This document shows positions 26,790-35,250 of a stretch of 64,000 bases of DNA, piece by piece (the stretch's first letter is position 1; each line of letters opens with the position of its first letter). This stretch comes from Paraburkholderia panacisoli (GTDB lineage Bacteria; Pseudomonadota; Gammaproteobacteria; Burkholderiales; Burkholderiaceae), in contig NZ_VTUZ01000010.1 of assembly GCF_008369935.1 (NCBI RefSeq), positions 124,001 through 188,000 of the forward strand, read 5' to 3'. Below the pieces are notes generated by a model, which was not told the origin of the DNA, made no database searches, and was given only the letters and a program-made list of their open reading frames with translations. A program made the translations under genes and the position numbers.

Positions 26790-27518
26790 TTGTCGCTACA
26801 TTTTATCGAGCAGATGGCACCGCTGATGGATGCCGCCGACGAGGCGCAGTGGTTCGGTGCGATCGCAAGTCTCGCCGAGACATGGGGCTTCGACAGGCTT
26901 TTGGTCGCCATGTTGCCGCGCCCGACCATGCGCCTGGAAGATGCATACATACGCAGCACCTACGCGGCCGCATGGCGCCAGAGGTACGACAAAGAGGGGC
27001 TGGCTCATATCGACCCGACCGTCGCGCATTGCATGACGCGCGCGGCACCGCTGATCTGGTCGCCGGGAATTTTCGCGACCACCGCGCAGCAAGCCATGTA
27101 CGAGGAAGCCTGCTCATACGGGTTGCGCGCCGGGGTAACGGTACCGATTCATGGTCCGAACCAGGAAGCCGGCATGCTGTGCTTCGTCAATGACAGCAGT
27201 TCGAGCGACGAATTCCAGCGCCATGTGAACGCGGCGCTGCCGAATCTGGTGTTATTGCGCGACCTGGTGATCGATACCAGCCAGCGCCATCTGGAGACGC
27301 ACGCTCAGACCTTATTGCCCAAGCTCACGCCGCGCGAACGCGAGTGCCTCAAATGGACCGCACGCGGCAAATCCACCTGGGAGATATCCCATATCCTGAA
27401 CTGTTCGGAAGCCGTGGTGAACTTCCATATGAAAAACATCAGGACGAAGTTCGGTGTGAATTCGCGGCGTGCGGCCGCCGTGATTGCGGCGCAACTCGGG
27501 CTTATTGACCCGGGTTGA
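26790..27518 (+). CDS. braR: LuxR-family quorum-sensing regulator (BraR-like)
   Basis: A 242-residue regulator with an N-terminal autoinducer-binding domain (aromatic and Asp residues of the LuxR pocket visible in 'WRQRYDKEGLAHIDPT', where Trp, Tyr and Asp align to the lactone site) and a C-terminal LuxR helix-turn-helix ('LTPRERECLKWTARGKSTWEIS'). It should bind an acyl-homoserine lactone and regulate braI. The proposed start at 26790 is a TTG preceded by GAGAGAG; an ATG at 26814 is an alternative that shortens the protein by 8 residues. Gene order braR, rsaL (opposite strand), braI matches the Paraburkholderia BraI/BraR locus. Confidence 0.9.
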   Translation: MSLHFIEQMAPLMDAADEAQWFGAIASLAETWGFDRLLVAMLPRPTMRLEDAYIRSTYAAAWRQRYDKEGLAHIDPTVAHCMTRAAPLIWSPGIFATTAQQAMYEEACSYGLRAGVTVPIHGPNQEAGMLCFVNDSSSSDEFQRHVNAALPNLVLLRDLVIDTSQRHLETHAQTLLPKLTPRERECLKWTARGKSTWEISHILNCSEAVVNFHMKNIRTKFGVNSRRAAAVIAAQLGLIDPG

Positions 27519-27819
27519 GCAGCGCAGCGGCGTCGCGGCTGTACAGCACCCGCTCGGCGCGGCCCAGATCGGCGTCGGAAACGGTCTTGGTGAAGTACAG
27601 GCCCAGCAGGATCGACACCGGCGCCGGGATCTCGGCACCCGATTCAAACCGGCTGCCGCGCGACTGCGTAACCCCAAAACGTGCCCAGAAGCGGCGCTGG
27701 CTCTCTTTTTTCTTCTTGCGGTAAGCAATGATCAGTACACGATCCACCGCCGAAGAAACCTCCGCCGGACGCGCCTGAAGACCGGTTTGCGGTTGCCAGT
27801 GATTTTCGAGAAGTTCCAT
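27502..27819 (-). CDS. rsaL: RsaL-like quorum-sensing repressor
   Basis: A 105-residue protein whose centre matches RsaL: 'RRFWARFGVTQSRGSRFESG' followed by 'PVSILLGLYF', an XRE-like helix-turn-helix. RsaL binds the promoter of the synthase gene and limits signal production. It lies between and antiparallel to braR and braI; its stop overlaps the 3' end of braR by 17 bases. The start at 27819 (ATG, with AGGG upstream) is chosen because the longer frame to 28149 is inside the braI promoter and gene. C-terminus (ADLGRAERVLYSRDAAALL) is longer than in P. aeruginosa RsaL (80 aa). Confidence 0.88.
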   Translation of the reverse strand: MELLENHWQPQTGLQARPAEVSSAVDRVLIIAYRKKKKESQRRFWARFGVTQSRGSRFESGAEIPAPVSILLGLYFTKTVSDADLGRAERVLYSRDAAALLNPGQ

Positions 27820-27884
27820 TTGGATGCCCTGTCGGTTGAGTGCGGATACGTGTCTCGAATTCTGCGATACCCGATAAGCATCCA

Positions 27885-27906
27885 CACCTATCCAGGTAGG
27901 TAGGTG
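27885..27906. promoter_or_regulatory. Candidate lux-type box upstream of braI
   Basis: CACCTA at 27885-27890 and TAGGTG at 27901-27906 form a 6-bp inverted repeat around 10 bases; an inner overlapping version (ACCTA-N6-TAGGT) spans 27886-27901. It is 67 bases before the braI ATG, in the rsaL-braI spacer, where BraR and RsaL would act. Confidence 0.6.
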
Positions 27907-27972
27907 GCGGAACAATTCAAAATGCATAAGTTTTCCAGCGTATTGGTATCCCAACACGTTCAGGAGAACGCC

Positions 27973-28566
27973 ATGCAAACAGCCATCCGGATCGGAATGC
28001 GGCAGGAATTTGACAACGCGGACATCAACGAGATGTACCGCCTGCGGGCTCGGGTGTTTCACGGGCGGCTTGGGTGGGACATCCCGACCATCGCGGGCAT
28101 GGAAATTGACGGATACGACGCCCTCGGGCCGCACTACATGCTGATTCACGGGGATGACGGACAGTTACGCGGCTGTTGGCGTCTGATGCCGACCGAAGGC
28201 CCCAATATGCTGAAGGATACCTTCCCCCAGCTGCTGCACGGTGAGCAGGCGCCGGTCGGGCGGGAGATCTGGGAGTTGAGCCGGTTTGCCATCGAAACCG
28301 GAGGCGAAGAACAGTCGTTCGGTTTCACGGACCTGACGATTCAGGTCATCCAGGAAGTCATGAAATTCGCGCAGCGGATGGGCATCACGCGCTACGTCAC
28401 CGTGACCACCACGCCAATCGAACGGCTGCTGCGCAGAACCGGCATTGACATTAGCCGGCTCGGGGCGCCGGTGCAGATCGGCGTGGAGCGGGCGGTCGCG
28501 CTGAATGTCGCGGTGAGTCCCAAGACGCTCACGGCCCTGTTCGGGCCGATCGCGGTCGCGGCCTAG
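27973..28566 (+). CDS. braI: Acyl-homoserine lactone synthase (BraI-like)
   Basis: A 197-residue LuxI-family synthase that joins an acyl chain to S-adenosylmethionine to make the lactone signal. The conserved residues are visible: Arg/Phe/Trp in 'YRLRARVFHGRLGWDI', Asp and Arg in 'GDDGQLRGCWRLMP', and Glu/Arg in 'REIWELSRFAI'. The start at 27973 is preferred over a GTG at 27904 because AGGAGA lies at 27961-27966. BraI proteins of Paraburkholderia make mainly 3-oxo-C14-homoserine lactone (family knowledge). Convergent with the GntR gene. Confidence 0.92.
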   Translation: MQTAIRIGMRQEFDNADINEMYRLRARVFHGRLGWDIPTIAGMEIDGYDALGPHYMLIHGDDGQLRGCWRLMPTEGPNMLKDTFPQLLHGEQAPVGREIWELSRFAIETGGEEQSFGFTDLTIQVIQEVMKFAQRMGITRYVTVTTTPIERLLRRTGIDISRLGAPVQIGVERAVALNVAVSPKTLTALFGPIAVAA

Positions 28567-28621
28567 CCCGCAGACGCAGTGGCGGCTTTCCGATGACCCG
28601 GTTGAACCGATGCGCGAAAAC

Positions 28622-29311
28622 TCAGGAACCGAACATCCGCTCCAGCGCATTCTCGAGGTGCGCGCGCATCGCCGTTGCAGCGCCTTCGGCGTCCTTGCGG
28701 CGAATCGCGTCGAGCACCGCCATATGCTCGGCCTGTACGAGTCGCTGCCGCTCCACCGTCTTGACGAGCGACAGATTGCGCGACAGGTTCATGCTGAACA
28801 GGATCTGTTCCTCGATGAACGACATGACCGTGATGAAAAACGGGTTCTTCGACGCGCGCGCCACCGCCAGGTGGAACATGAAATCGTCTTGCGCGCCGAT
28901 GCCCCGCGTTTCGATGACGCGCTCCAGTTCATCCCAGGCATGCTGAATCGCGGCGATGTCGTCGGAGTCGGCTTTGAGCGCCGCCTGCCCGGCCGCGCCG
29001 GCCTCGGTGATGATGCGAAACTCATAGCAACGGCGGATATCGGACAGCGTTTCCAGTGGCGCAAAGCGGCGCACGTCCGGATCGGGCCGCCGCGCGACCG
29101 TGGTGCCCGAGCCGTGCCGCGTCGTGATGATGCCGTCCGCCCGCAGGCGCGCCAACGCTTCGCGCACAGTCGGCCGAGAGGTCGCGAAGCGTTCGGCCAG
29201 CGCGTGTTCGGTCGGCAAGCGCTCACCTTCCTTGTACTCGCCTTCAAGAATGCGATTGAGGATGTCGCCGTAGATCTTCTCGGGCAGGCCCGTGGTTTTG
29301 CGCTCGGTCAT
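28622..29311 (-). CDS. GntR-family regulator, FadR subfamily
   Basis: A 229-residue repressor: winged HTH in the first 75 residues ('LPTEHALAERFATSRPTVRE'), then an all-helical FCD ligand-binding domain with the metal-binding His residues of the family ('FMFHLAVARAS', 'EHMAVLDAIRRKD', 'MRAHLENALE'). Such regulators respond to organic or sugar acids. The nearest suitable target is the sugar-acid operon at 18.1-26.3 kb, whose promoter has a matching half-palindrome, although the quorum-sensing genes lie between. Start ATG 29311. Confidence 0.88.
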   Translation of the reverse strand: MTERKTTGLPEKIYGDILNRILEGEYKEGERLPTEHALAERFATSRPTVREALARLRADGIITTRHGSGTTVARRPDPDVRRFAPLETLSDIRRCYEFRIITEAGAAGQAALKADSDDIAAIQHAWDELERVIETRGIGAQDDFMFHLAVARASKNPFFITVMSFIEEQILFSMNLSRNLSLVKTVERQRLVQAEHMAVLDAIRRKDAEGAATAMRAHLENALERMFGS

Positions 29312-29597
29312 CAGCGGGGCTGAAGCAGCTTGTCTGAATATGGCTCGATTGTAAGGCCAACCTCGCCTGGCACTCGTTTGCGATTGTGCGTTCCGATTGA
29401 CGCTTCGGCGCCGGCGCCCGCCCTAGCAGGCCTCGGCGCCGAAGCGCCGCCGTCGAAAATTTGACAAGTATTTGATTTACATCCTGGTCGAGTGCATCTT
29501 TTTCGGCAATCATCTAAGCTTCGTTGGTATAAAAGATCAATGAGCCTCGCCGTGATGAACGGCTGCGGCATACTGATTTTTCAGACGCGGAGCCGAT

Positions 29598-30065
29598 ATG
29601 TACACACGCATCCTTGTAGCGGTCGACGGCAGCAATACATCCCGCCGTGCATTCGAAGCAGCGCTCGATCTCGCCAAATCCAGCGGCGCTGTTCTGCGGC
29701 CTTTGTACGTCGTCGAGAACACGCCGATGTACTTCGAAGCGCCAGGCTATGACCCGTCCATACTGCGCAACCGTCTGATCGAAGAAGGCAAGGAACTGCG
29801 CGCGGAATTCGCCAAGACCATGGCCGAACAAGGCGTGCAGGGAGACCCCGCGGTGAGCGAGGCATCGTCGCTCGGCGACGTGTCGGAGATCGTGCTGCAG
29901 GCCGCCGCCGAATTCAATGCCGACCTGCTGGTCATGGGCACGCACGGTCGACGCGGTTTCCAGCGGCTGATTCTCGGCAGCGTCGCCGAGCGCTGCGTGC
30001 GCCAGGCGAGCCTACCCGTGCTGCTGATTCCATCTGCCGCAGGTCAGGACAAGGAACCGGCCTGA
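29598..30065 (+). CDS. Universal stress protein (UspA family)
   Basis: A 155-residue single Usp domain beginning 'MYTRILVAVDGSNTSRRAFE' and ending with the ATP-binding motif 'MGTHGRRGFQRLILGSVAER' (G-2x-G-9x-G-S). ATP-binding Usp proteins help survival under stress and low oxygen. The next gene downstream encodes an FNR-type oxygen sensor. A loose FNR-like site (TTGAT-N4-ATCCT, 29472-29485) lies about 115 bases before the start, with only 3 of 5 bases correct in the right half. Confidence 0.9.
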   Translation: MYTRILVAVDGSNTSRRAFEAALDLAKSSGAVLRPLYVVENTPMYFEAPGYDPSILRNRLIEEGKELRAEFAKTMAEQGVQGDPAVSEASSLGDVSEIVLQAAAEFNADLLVMGTHGRRGFQRLILGSVAERCVRQASLPVLLIPSAAGQDKEPA

Positions 30066-30299
30066 TCCGGCGGCGGCTCGATTTGCACCTGTCGATTTGC
30101 GCCCGTCATTCGCCATGTCGAGCGGCAGTGCGCACTGCACCGCCATTCAAGAGATGCATAGTAGTCCGTAACCCGATTCACCCGCGAGCGCACGACATCG
30201 CTCAAGATCCCTGGCCGGCACAACGCGTCACTTTGTCGCCGAGCGCCGGGTGTGGCGGGTGGGACAATCCGCCAATATTCCGACATTCGCCCGCAGAAC

Positions 30300-31094
30300 A
30301 TGCTCAATCCTTCCGCTGTTACGCGCTCCACCGGCACTGACAATTCCGCCGCAAGTTTGCCCTCGGCGCGCGGCGGCCGCCGCGCGGCCCCGGTGCGGGC
30401 AACCGCGCGCACTACGGCGCGCTGCTCGAGTTGTTCGATGCGGCAGCTCTGCATGCCGCAAGGCCTGTCGCCCGATGAACTCTCGAAACTGGAAACGCTC
30501 ATCTGCTCGGCGCGCTCAGTTCAGCGCGGCGAAGCGCTGTATCGCAGCGGCGACCGTTTCGACAGCATTTACGCCGTGCGCTCCGGCTCGATGAAAACCG
30601 TGATGGCGCACCGCGACGGCCGCGAGCAGGTGACCGGACTGCGCCTCGCCGGTGAAGCGCTCGGCCTCGACGGCATCAGCGAGGACGTGCATGCGTGCAG
30701 CGCGGTCGCCCTCGAAGACAGCACCGTCTGCATCGTCCCCTACAGCGCGCTCAAGCGGCTGTGCCGCGAAATCAGCTCGATGCAGGAGCGCATGCATAAA
30801 CTGCTCGGCTCCCAGATCGTCCGTGAGGCCGCGCAGATGATGATGCTCGGATCGCTGTCCGCGGACGAACGGGTCGCCGCGTTTCTGCTGGATGTGTCGG
30901 AGCGCAACGCGCAGCGCGGCTACTCTTCGGCGGAATTCAATCTGCGCATGACGCGCGAGGACATGGGCAGCTACCTCGGCATGACGCTCGAAACCGTCAG
31001 CCGCACCCTGTCAAGATTTCAAAAACGCGGCCTGATCGACACACAAGGCAAGCACATCCGGATCGTCGATCTGCCGGGGCTGCGGCAGGTCTGA
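30300..31094 (+). CDS. fnr: FNR-type oxygen-sensing regulator (Crp/Fnr family)
   Basis: A 264-residue regulator with the four cysteines that hold the oxygen-sensitive [4Fe-4S] cluster: Cys42, Cys45, Cys51 (C-x2-C-x5-C) and Cys133 (VHACSAV). The cyclic-nucleotide-like sensor domain follows, then the dimer helix and the HTH 'TREDMGSYLGMTLETVSRTL', whose Glu-x-x-Ser-Arg is the FNR DNA-reading motif. The start at 30300 is an ATG that leaves a 41-residue basic leader; a GTG at 30252 would lengthen it. It should activate genes for low-oxygen growth. Confidence 0.92.
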   Translation: MLNPSAVTRSTGTDNSAASLPSARGGRRAAPVRATARTTARCSSCSMRQLCMPQGLSPDELSKLETLICSARSVQRGEALYRSGDRFDSIYAVRSGSMKTVMAHRDGREQVTGLRLAGEALGLDGISEDVHACSAVALEDSTVCIVPYSALKRLCREISSMQERMHKLLGSQIVREAAQMMMLGSLSADERVAAFLLDVSERNAQRGYSSAEFNLRMTREDMGSYLGMTLETVSRTLSRFQKRGLIDTQGKHIRIVDLPGLRQV

Positions 31095-31224
31095 GCCGCC
31101 TGCCGGGGTTGGCCGGCGCCCGCCGTGCCCCCGCCCATCTTCTGCCGACGCGCTTGTGTCTTGGCATGGCTCCTGCGAGCGGGTACAGTCTTTTAGTCCG
31201 TCGCCCGCAAGGAGACCCAGCGAA

Positions 31225-32571
31225 ATGAATCGCGACCCCGCCCCACATCACCCGCTCGTGCAGCGTCTGATCGACGCGCGCCAGGTCACTGACGCTCTGT
31301 TTGCGATCGTCAAACCCGAATTTCTGTACGAGCGGCCGATCCGCGAACGTCACCGGATCGTGTTTTACATCGGCCATCTGGAAGCGTTCGATCGCAATCT
31401 GTTCGATCAACGGGTGTGCGAGTTGCCGGCGTTCAGTCCGGAACTCGACCAGTTGTTTGCGTTTGGCATCGACCCCGTCGACGGCGGCTTTCCGACCGAT
31501 CAACCTGGCGACTGGCCGTCGCTCGACACCATACGCGAATACGCGTCGCGTGCGCGCGCGCAGATCGACCGCGCGCTCCATGGTTTGGCGGACGCCGCGC
31601 AGCTTCGCCGCGACGGCGCACAGGCCGGCGGTGCCGGGCAGTTGCTGAACGTCGCGATCGAGCATCGGCTGATGCATGCTGAAACGCTCGCGTACATGCT
31701 CCATCAGTTACCGCTTGCACAGAAGGTCACCGAGTTGCGCGAGGACGTGGTGACACGGCCCGAACGCCGGGACGCGTTGTCGTCGATGGTCAGCGTGCCG
31801 GCCGGCGCGACCGTGCTCGGCATGTCGCGCGATGCGGGGCATTTCGGCTGGGACAACGAATTCGGCGAAATGCGTATCGATGTGCCCGCGTTCAAGATTG
31901 ATCGCTACATGGTGACGAACGGCGCGTTTCGCGAGTTCATCGAGGCCGGCGGCTACCGTGAGCCGAAGTGGTGGTCGGAAAAGGACTGGGCGTGGAAAGA
32001 GGCCGAGCAAATCGAGCATCCGGCCTGCTGGTCGCGGCGCGACGCAGCGGCAGGCAGCGCGGCAAACGCGGATCACGCCTGGCTGCTGCGTACGATGTTC
32101 GATGAAGTGCCGCTGCCGCCCGACTGGCCCGCCTACGTGAGTCATGCCGAAGCCAGTGCGTATGCACGCTGGGCCGGCAAGGCCTTACCCACCGAGGCGC
32201 AATGGCAACGTGCGGCACACGGCGTACCGCACGCCGCGTCGGGCAATTTCGATTTCCGCAGTTGGGACCCGAAGCCAGTCGACGCGTATCCAGACAACGT
32301 CAGCGGGTTCGGCGTGGAAGGCCAGTTCGGCAATGGGTGGGAGTGGACCTCGACGCTATTCGACGCGTTGCCCGGCTTCGAAGCGTTTCCGTTTTATCCC
32401 GGCTATTCGGCCAATTTTTTCGATGGGCAACATTACGTGCTCAAAGGCGGTTCGGCGCGCACCGCGGAGTGCATGCTGCGACTTGCTTTCCGGAACTGGT
32501 TTCAGCCGCATTATCAGTATGTGTATGCGGGGTTTCGGTGTGTCCTCGATTCAGAATCGGTGTCGAACTGA
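31225..32571 (+). CDS. EgtB-like nonheme iron enzyme (DinB_2 plus FGE-sulfatase domains)
   Basis: A 448-residue protein with an N-terminal four-helix DinB-like domain carrying the iron ligands in the EgtB arrangement, His51 and His147/His151 (HX3HXE), and a C-terminal formylglycine-generating-enzyme fold ('GNGWEWTSTLFDA', 'KGGSARTAE'). EgtB oxidatively joins a thiol to trimethyl-histidine in ergothioneine synthesis, and SenA does the same for selenium. No EgtD methyltransferase, SenB or SenC gene is nearby, so the reaction is uncertain. ATG 31225 with AAGGAG at 31209-31214. Downstream it converges with a porin gene. Confidence 0.85.
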   Translation: MNRDPAPHHPLVQRLIDARQVTDALFAIVKPEFLYERPIRERHRIVFYIGHLEAFDRNLFDQRVCELPAFSPELDQLFAFGIDPVDGGFPTDQPGDWPSLDTIREYASRARAQIDRALHGLADAAQLRRDGAQAGGAGQLLNVAIEHRLMHAETLAYMLHQLPLAQKVTELREDVVTRPERRDALSSMVSVPAGATVLGMSRDAGHFGWDNEFGEMRIDVPAFKIDRYMVTNGAFREFIEAGGYREPKWWSEKDWAWKEAEQIEHPACWSRRDAAAGSAANADHAWLLRTMFDEVPLPPDWPAYVSHAEASAYARWAGKALPTEAQWQRAAHGVPHAASGNFDFRSWDPKPVDAYPDNVSGFGVEGQFGNGWEWTSTLFDALPGFEAFPFYPGYSANFFDGQHYVLKGGSARTAECMLRLAFRNWFQPHYQYVYAGFRCVLDSESVSN

Positions 32572-32596
32572 TCCAGCAAAGCAATGCGTAACGCCA

Positions 32597-32625
32597 GGTT
32601 ATCGGGCACACCGTGCCCGATAACC
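32597..32625. terminator. Hairpin between convergent genes
   Basis: A perfect 13-bp stem (32597-32609 with 32613-32625) around a 3-base loop between the stops of the EgtB-like gene and the porin. No T-tract on either side; likely a transcription barrier for both strands. Confidence 0.65.
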
Positions 32626-32640
32626 GCAAAGCGCGAGCGC

Positions 32641-33792
32641 TTAGAACGTGTGCCGGATGCCCACGCGTGTGAGGAACTGATTGGCGCTCGACGACGGAGC
32701 ATCCGCGCCCGTTATAAACGCGGTATTCAACGGCGCCGATACTGTGCCGCCACCCGATGCATGCTGGTACATGCCCTGCACATAGACGTCAGTGCGTCCC
32801 GACAGGTTGTAGTCCGCCATCAAACCGAACTGCTGGTATTTCGGCTTTGAATTGCCCGCACTGCTGTCGAAATGGGCGATCGTGTAGTTGTACATCGCAC
32901 CGACATACGCGGCCTTCGTGAACTGATACTTGGCGTTCAGCTCGAAGTTGTCGAACTTAAGGCTACTCGCGGTGTTCGCGAAGTTGCCAACGTATACCGA
33001 ACCGGTCGCGTCATTCAGGCTCGTATGGCTATACACAAAGCCGAGCAACGCCGGTCCGATCGTGTAGTTGATGCCCGCGCCCCAGACTTGCTGACGGCCG
33101 GCGAAAAAGTTGGTGTCGTCGGTTGCGAGCGAACCGCCCGTCGTGCCGCCCGGATTGTTGATCTGCATATAAGCCGCGGCCACCGTCACCGCGCTACCCA
33201 CGTATTGCGCGCCAAGGCTGTAAGACCGATTGTTCGCGAAGCCACCTGCCTGGTTGCTGAAGCCATACAGACCGCCGAACGTAAAGCCTCCATACGTATT
33301 GCTCGTGTACTTCACGCTGTTGTTCAAGCGGAACGAATTGTCGGTGTTGTCGTTATCGTAGGGATGCGACATCAGATAGCCGGCCCAGTTGCCGTTCGCG
33401 GTGAGCGGTGCGAGGAAGTCGACGACGGAGTCGTATTGGCGACCCATCGTCAGCGTGCCGAATTGCGCCGAGCTCAAGCCGGCGTAGGCCTGACGTCCGA
33501 ACATCCGCCCACCTTGCCCGAGCTTGCCCGAGTTGACGTCGAATCCGTTTTCCAACTGGAAGATAGCCTTGGTGCCGCCGCCCAGATCCTCCGAGCCTTT
33601 CAGGCCCCAGCGGCTGCCTTGCGCAAAGCCGCTTTCCATCTGTATGTTCGAATGGCCGCCGGTATTGCTGGTGTAATTCAGACCTTCGTCGATCAGGCCG
33701 TATAACGTGACGCTGCTTTGTGCCATCGCGCTGATAGGGGCAAGCGAACAGCCAAGCACCGTATTGGCGGCGGCAATCAGGAGTTTTTTCAT
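32641..33792 (-). CDS. Burkholderia-type outer-membrane porin
   Basis: A 383-residue trimeric porin with a signal peptide ending 'APISAMA', the family start 'QSSVTLYGLIDEGLNYT', the conserved 'GGRMFGRQAYAGLSS' and 'PYDNDNTDNSF' segments and the terminal phenylalanine ('GIRHTF'). It forms general diffusion pores in the outer membrane. The ATG at 33792 starts the signal peptide; the longer frame to 33849 is not family-like. Very similar to the porin at 54340-55524. Next to a LysR gene on the same strand, which may regulate it. Confidence 0.95.
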   Translation of the reverse strand: MKKLLIAAANTVLGCSLAPISAMAQSSVTLYGLIDEGLNYTSNTGGHSNIQMESGFAQGSRWGLKGSEDLGGGTKAIFQLENGFDVNSGKLGQGGRMFGRQAYAGLSSAQFGTLTMGRQYDSVVDFLAPLTANGNWAGYLMSHPYDNDNTDNSFRLNNSVKYTSNTYGGFTFGGLYGFSNQAGGFANNRSYSLGAQYVGSAVTVAAAYMQINNPGGTTGGSLATDDTNFFAGRQQVWGAGINYTIGPALLGFVYSHTSLNDATGSVYVGNFANTASSLKFDNFELNAKYQFTKAAYVGAMYNYTIAHFDSSAGNSKPKYQQFGLMADYNLSGRTDVYVQGMYQHASGGGTVSAPLNTAFITGADAPSSSANQFLTRVGIRHTF

Positions 33793-33894
33793 GAATGCGG
33801 ATCCTTGTGGGTGAGAACACCGCGCCGCTGCTTCGCTCGTGCTAATCATGCAACACGGAGGCGCAGCCGACGTCAGGTGTTCGCACTTTAGGAC

Positions 33895-34878
33895 CTACAA
33901 AATCTCGTCCGACAGCAATTCAGTATTGCTCGACCGGTGTTGTGCCGGGCCGACGCACTCCACTTTTTGTGCCTTGCTTTCCGGCGGCTTCTGACGATAA
34001 CGCTCCACAACGAAATCGACGAAGCTGCGCAACGCAACCGCCATGTACGGTTGCCCGGAATACAGCAGCCACACAGTACGTTCGTCGCCGCATAGTGTCG
34101 CGTCGTCAAGTAACGTACGCAAGCTGCCGTTGGCCAGTTCGGCCCGCACGAACGAACGTGATAAGCGCGCGATGCCCAGTCCCGCCTGCACCGCCCGCTT
34201 GACGACTTGAGGACTCTGTATGTTCATGATCGGCTGCACGACGACGCGTTGTGTGCCGTGGGTGTCGCGAAACTCCCAGTAACGACTCGGCGCATCCGAC
34301 GCGACGAGCACGTCGTGCGAGGCCAGTTCGCCAGGTGCTCGCGGCGCCGGGCAACGCGCCAGATAGTCAGGACTGGCAACAATTACGTCACGTGTTTGCG
34401 CGAGCGGCCGGCACACCATCGATGAATCACGCAGGCGACGTTCCGTACTAAAACAGACATCGAACTCGCTGACCGCGACGTCGCTCATATTGTCGAACAC
34501 GGTCAGGTCGAAACTCATGCGGGATTCCTGGGCGCGATATGCAGCCAGCACTTCCGGCAGATCCGTCGTCGCGTACAGCGACGACGCCGCGATCCGCAAC
34601 GAACCCGCAGGCTGCCCCACTGCGGAGGCGATATATTCGTCCATGTCGTTGAGCTGCCTGAGCAACTCGACGCAGCGCTTCCAATAAAGTTGGCCCGTCC
34701 CTGTCAACGATACGCGTCGCGTAGTCCGGTTGACCAGCCGAACGCCCAGGTGTTCCTCGAGCGTCGCGAGACTGCGCGTGACCACCGAATTGGAAATGCC
34801 CAACTGCTTGGCGGCTTCGGCAAAATTCAGGCATTCCGCGACTTTGGCGAAGATGCGTATCGACGCCAACTGGTTCAT
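33895..34878 (-). CDS. LysR-family transcriptional regulator
   Basis: A 327-residue regulator with an N-terminal winged HTH (MNQLASIRIFAKVAECLNFA followed by 'AAKQLGISNSVVTRSLATLE') and a periplasmic-binding-like effector domain. Sequence around the HTH places it in the large DsdC/CrgA-like branch common in Burkholderia. The start at 34878 has CGGAGAA upstream; the frame to 34959 gives an unlikely extension. The closest possible target is the porin downstream (102 bases). Effector unknown. Confidence 0.9.
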   Translation of the reverse strand: MNQLASIRIFAKVAECLNFAEAAKQLGISNSVVTRSLATLEEHLGVRLVNRTTRRVSLTGTGQLYWKRCVELLRQLNDMDEYIASAVGQPAGSLRIAASSLYATTDLPEVLAAYRAQESRMSFDLTVFDNMSDVAVSEFDVCFSTERRLRDSSMVCRPLAQTRDVIVASPDYLARCPAPRAPGELASHDVLVASDAPSRYWEFRDTHGTQRVVVQPIMNIQSPQVVKRAVQAGLGIARLSRSFVRAELANGSLRTLLDDATLCGDERTVWLLYSGQPYMAVALRSFVDFVVERYRQKPPESKAQKVECVGPAQHRSSNTELLSDEIL

Positions 34879-35121
34879 CGTGTTCTCCGGCGCGCACCGG
34901 CTGACAGGCTTCGGGCGCAATACCGCGGCGTGGGGGGACGAGAAAACATAGGTGGGCACTCCATCTGCTGACGTCGAGCTCCACGCGGGGGTTGGACCCG
35001 CATCGCTACACGCGCGCCTGACCGCGGGAGGCTAGTTCTCAGCATAGCGGCTACATCGTTACCCAAAGCCGTCCGGCCGATTACAGCATTGTCATTTTCC
35101 TCGTTTAGACCTATTTGAGGT

Positions 35122-35144
35122 ATTCCCAAGATCTTATTGGGAAT
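35122..35144. promoter_or_regulatory. 8-bp inverted repeat upstream of the LysR gene
   Basis: ATTCCCAA (35122-35129) and TTGGGAAT (35137-35144) with a 7-base spacer, in an A/T-rich 372-bp gap. It could be an operator for the LysR gene or a weak terminator of the beta-propeller gene. Nothing else was recognised in 34879-35250. Confidence 0.45.
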
Positions 35145-35250
35145 GGAATACGGTTCACTTATTCTTTTTCGAGTCGCCTTCAGGTATCTTTTTTTGAATT
35201 CATGCGAGCCGAAGTCGGCGTCCATGCACTCAAATTAGTCGAAGCGCGCT

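Noticed and set aside
27502..28149. 215-residue version of the RsaL frame
   Set aside because: The extra N-terminal part lies opposite braI and its promoter; the RsaL-like part starts at 27819.
29472..29485. FNR box upstream of the universal stress protein gene
   Set aside because: Only the left half (TTGAT) is correct; the right half has two mismatches, too weak to list as a site.
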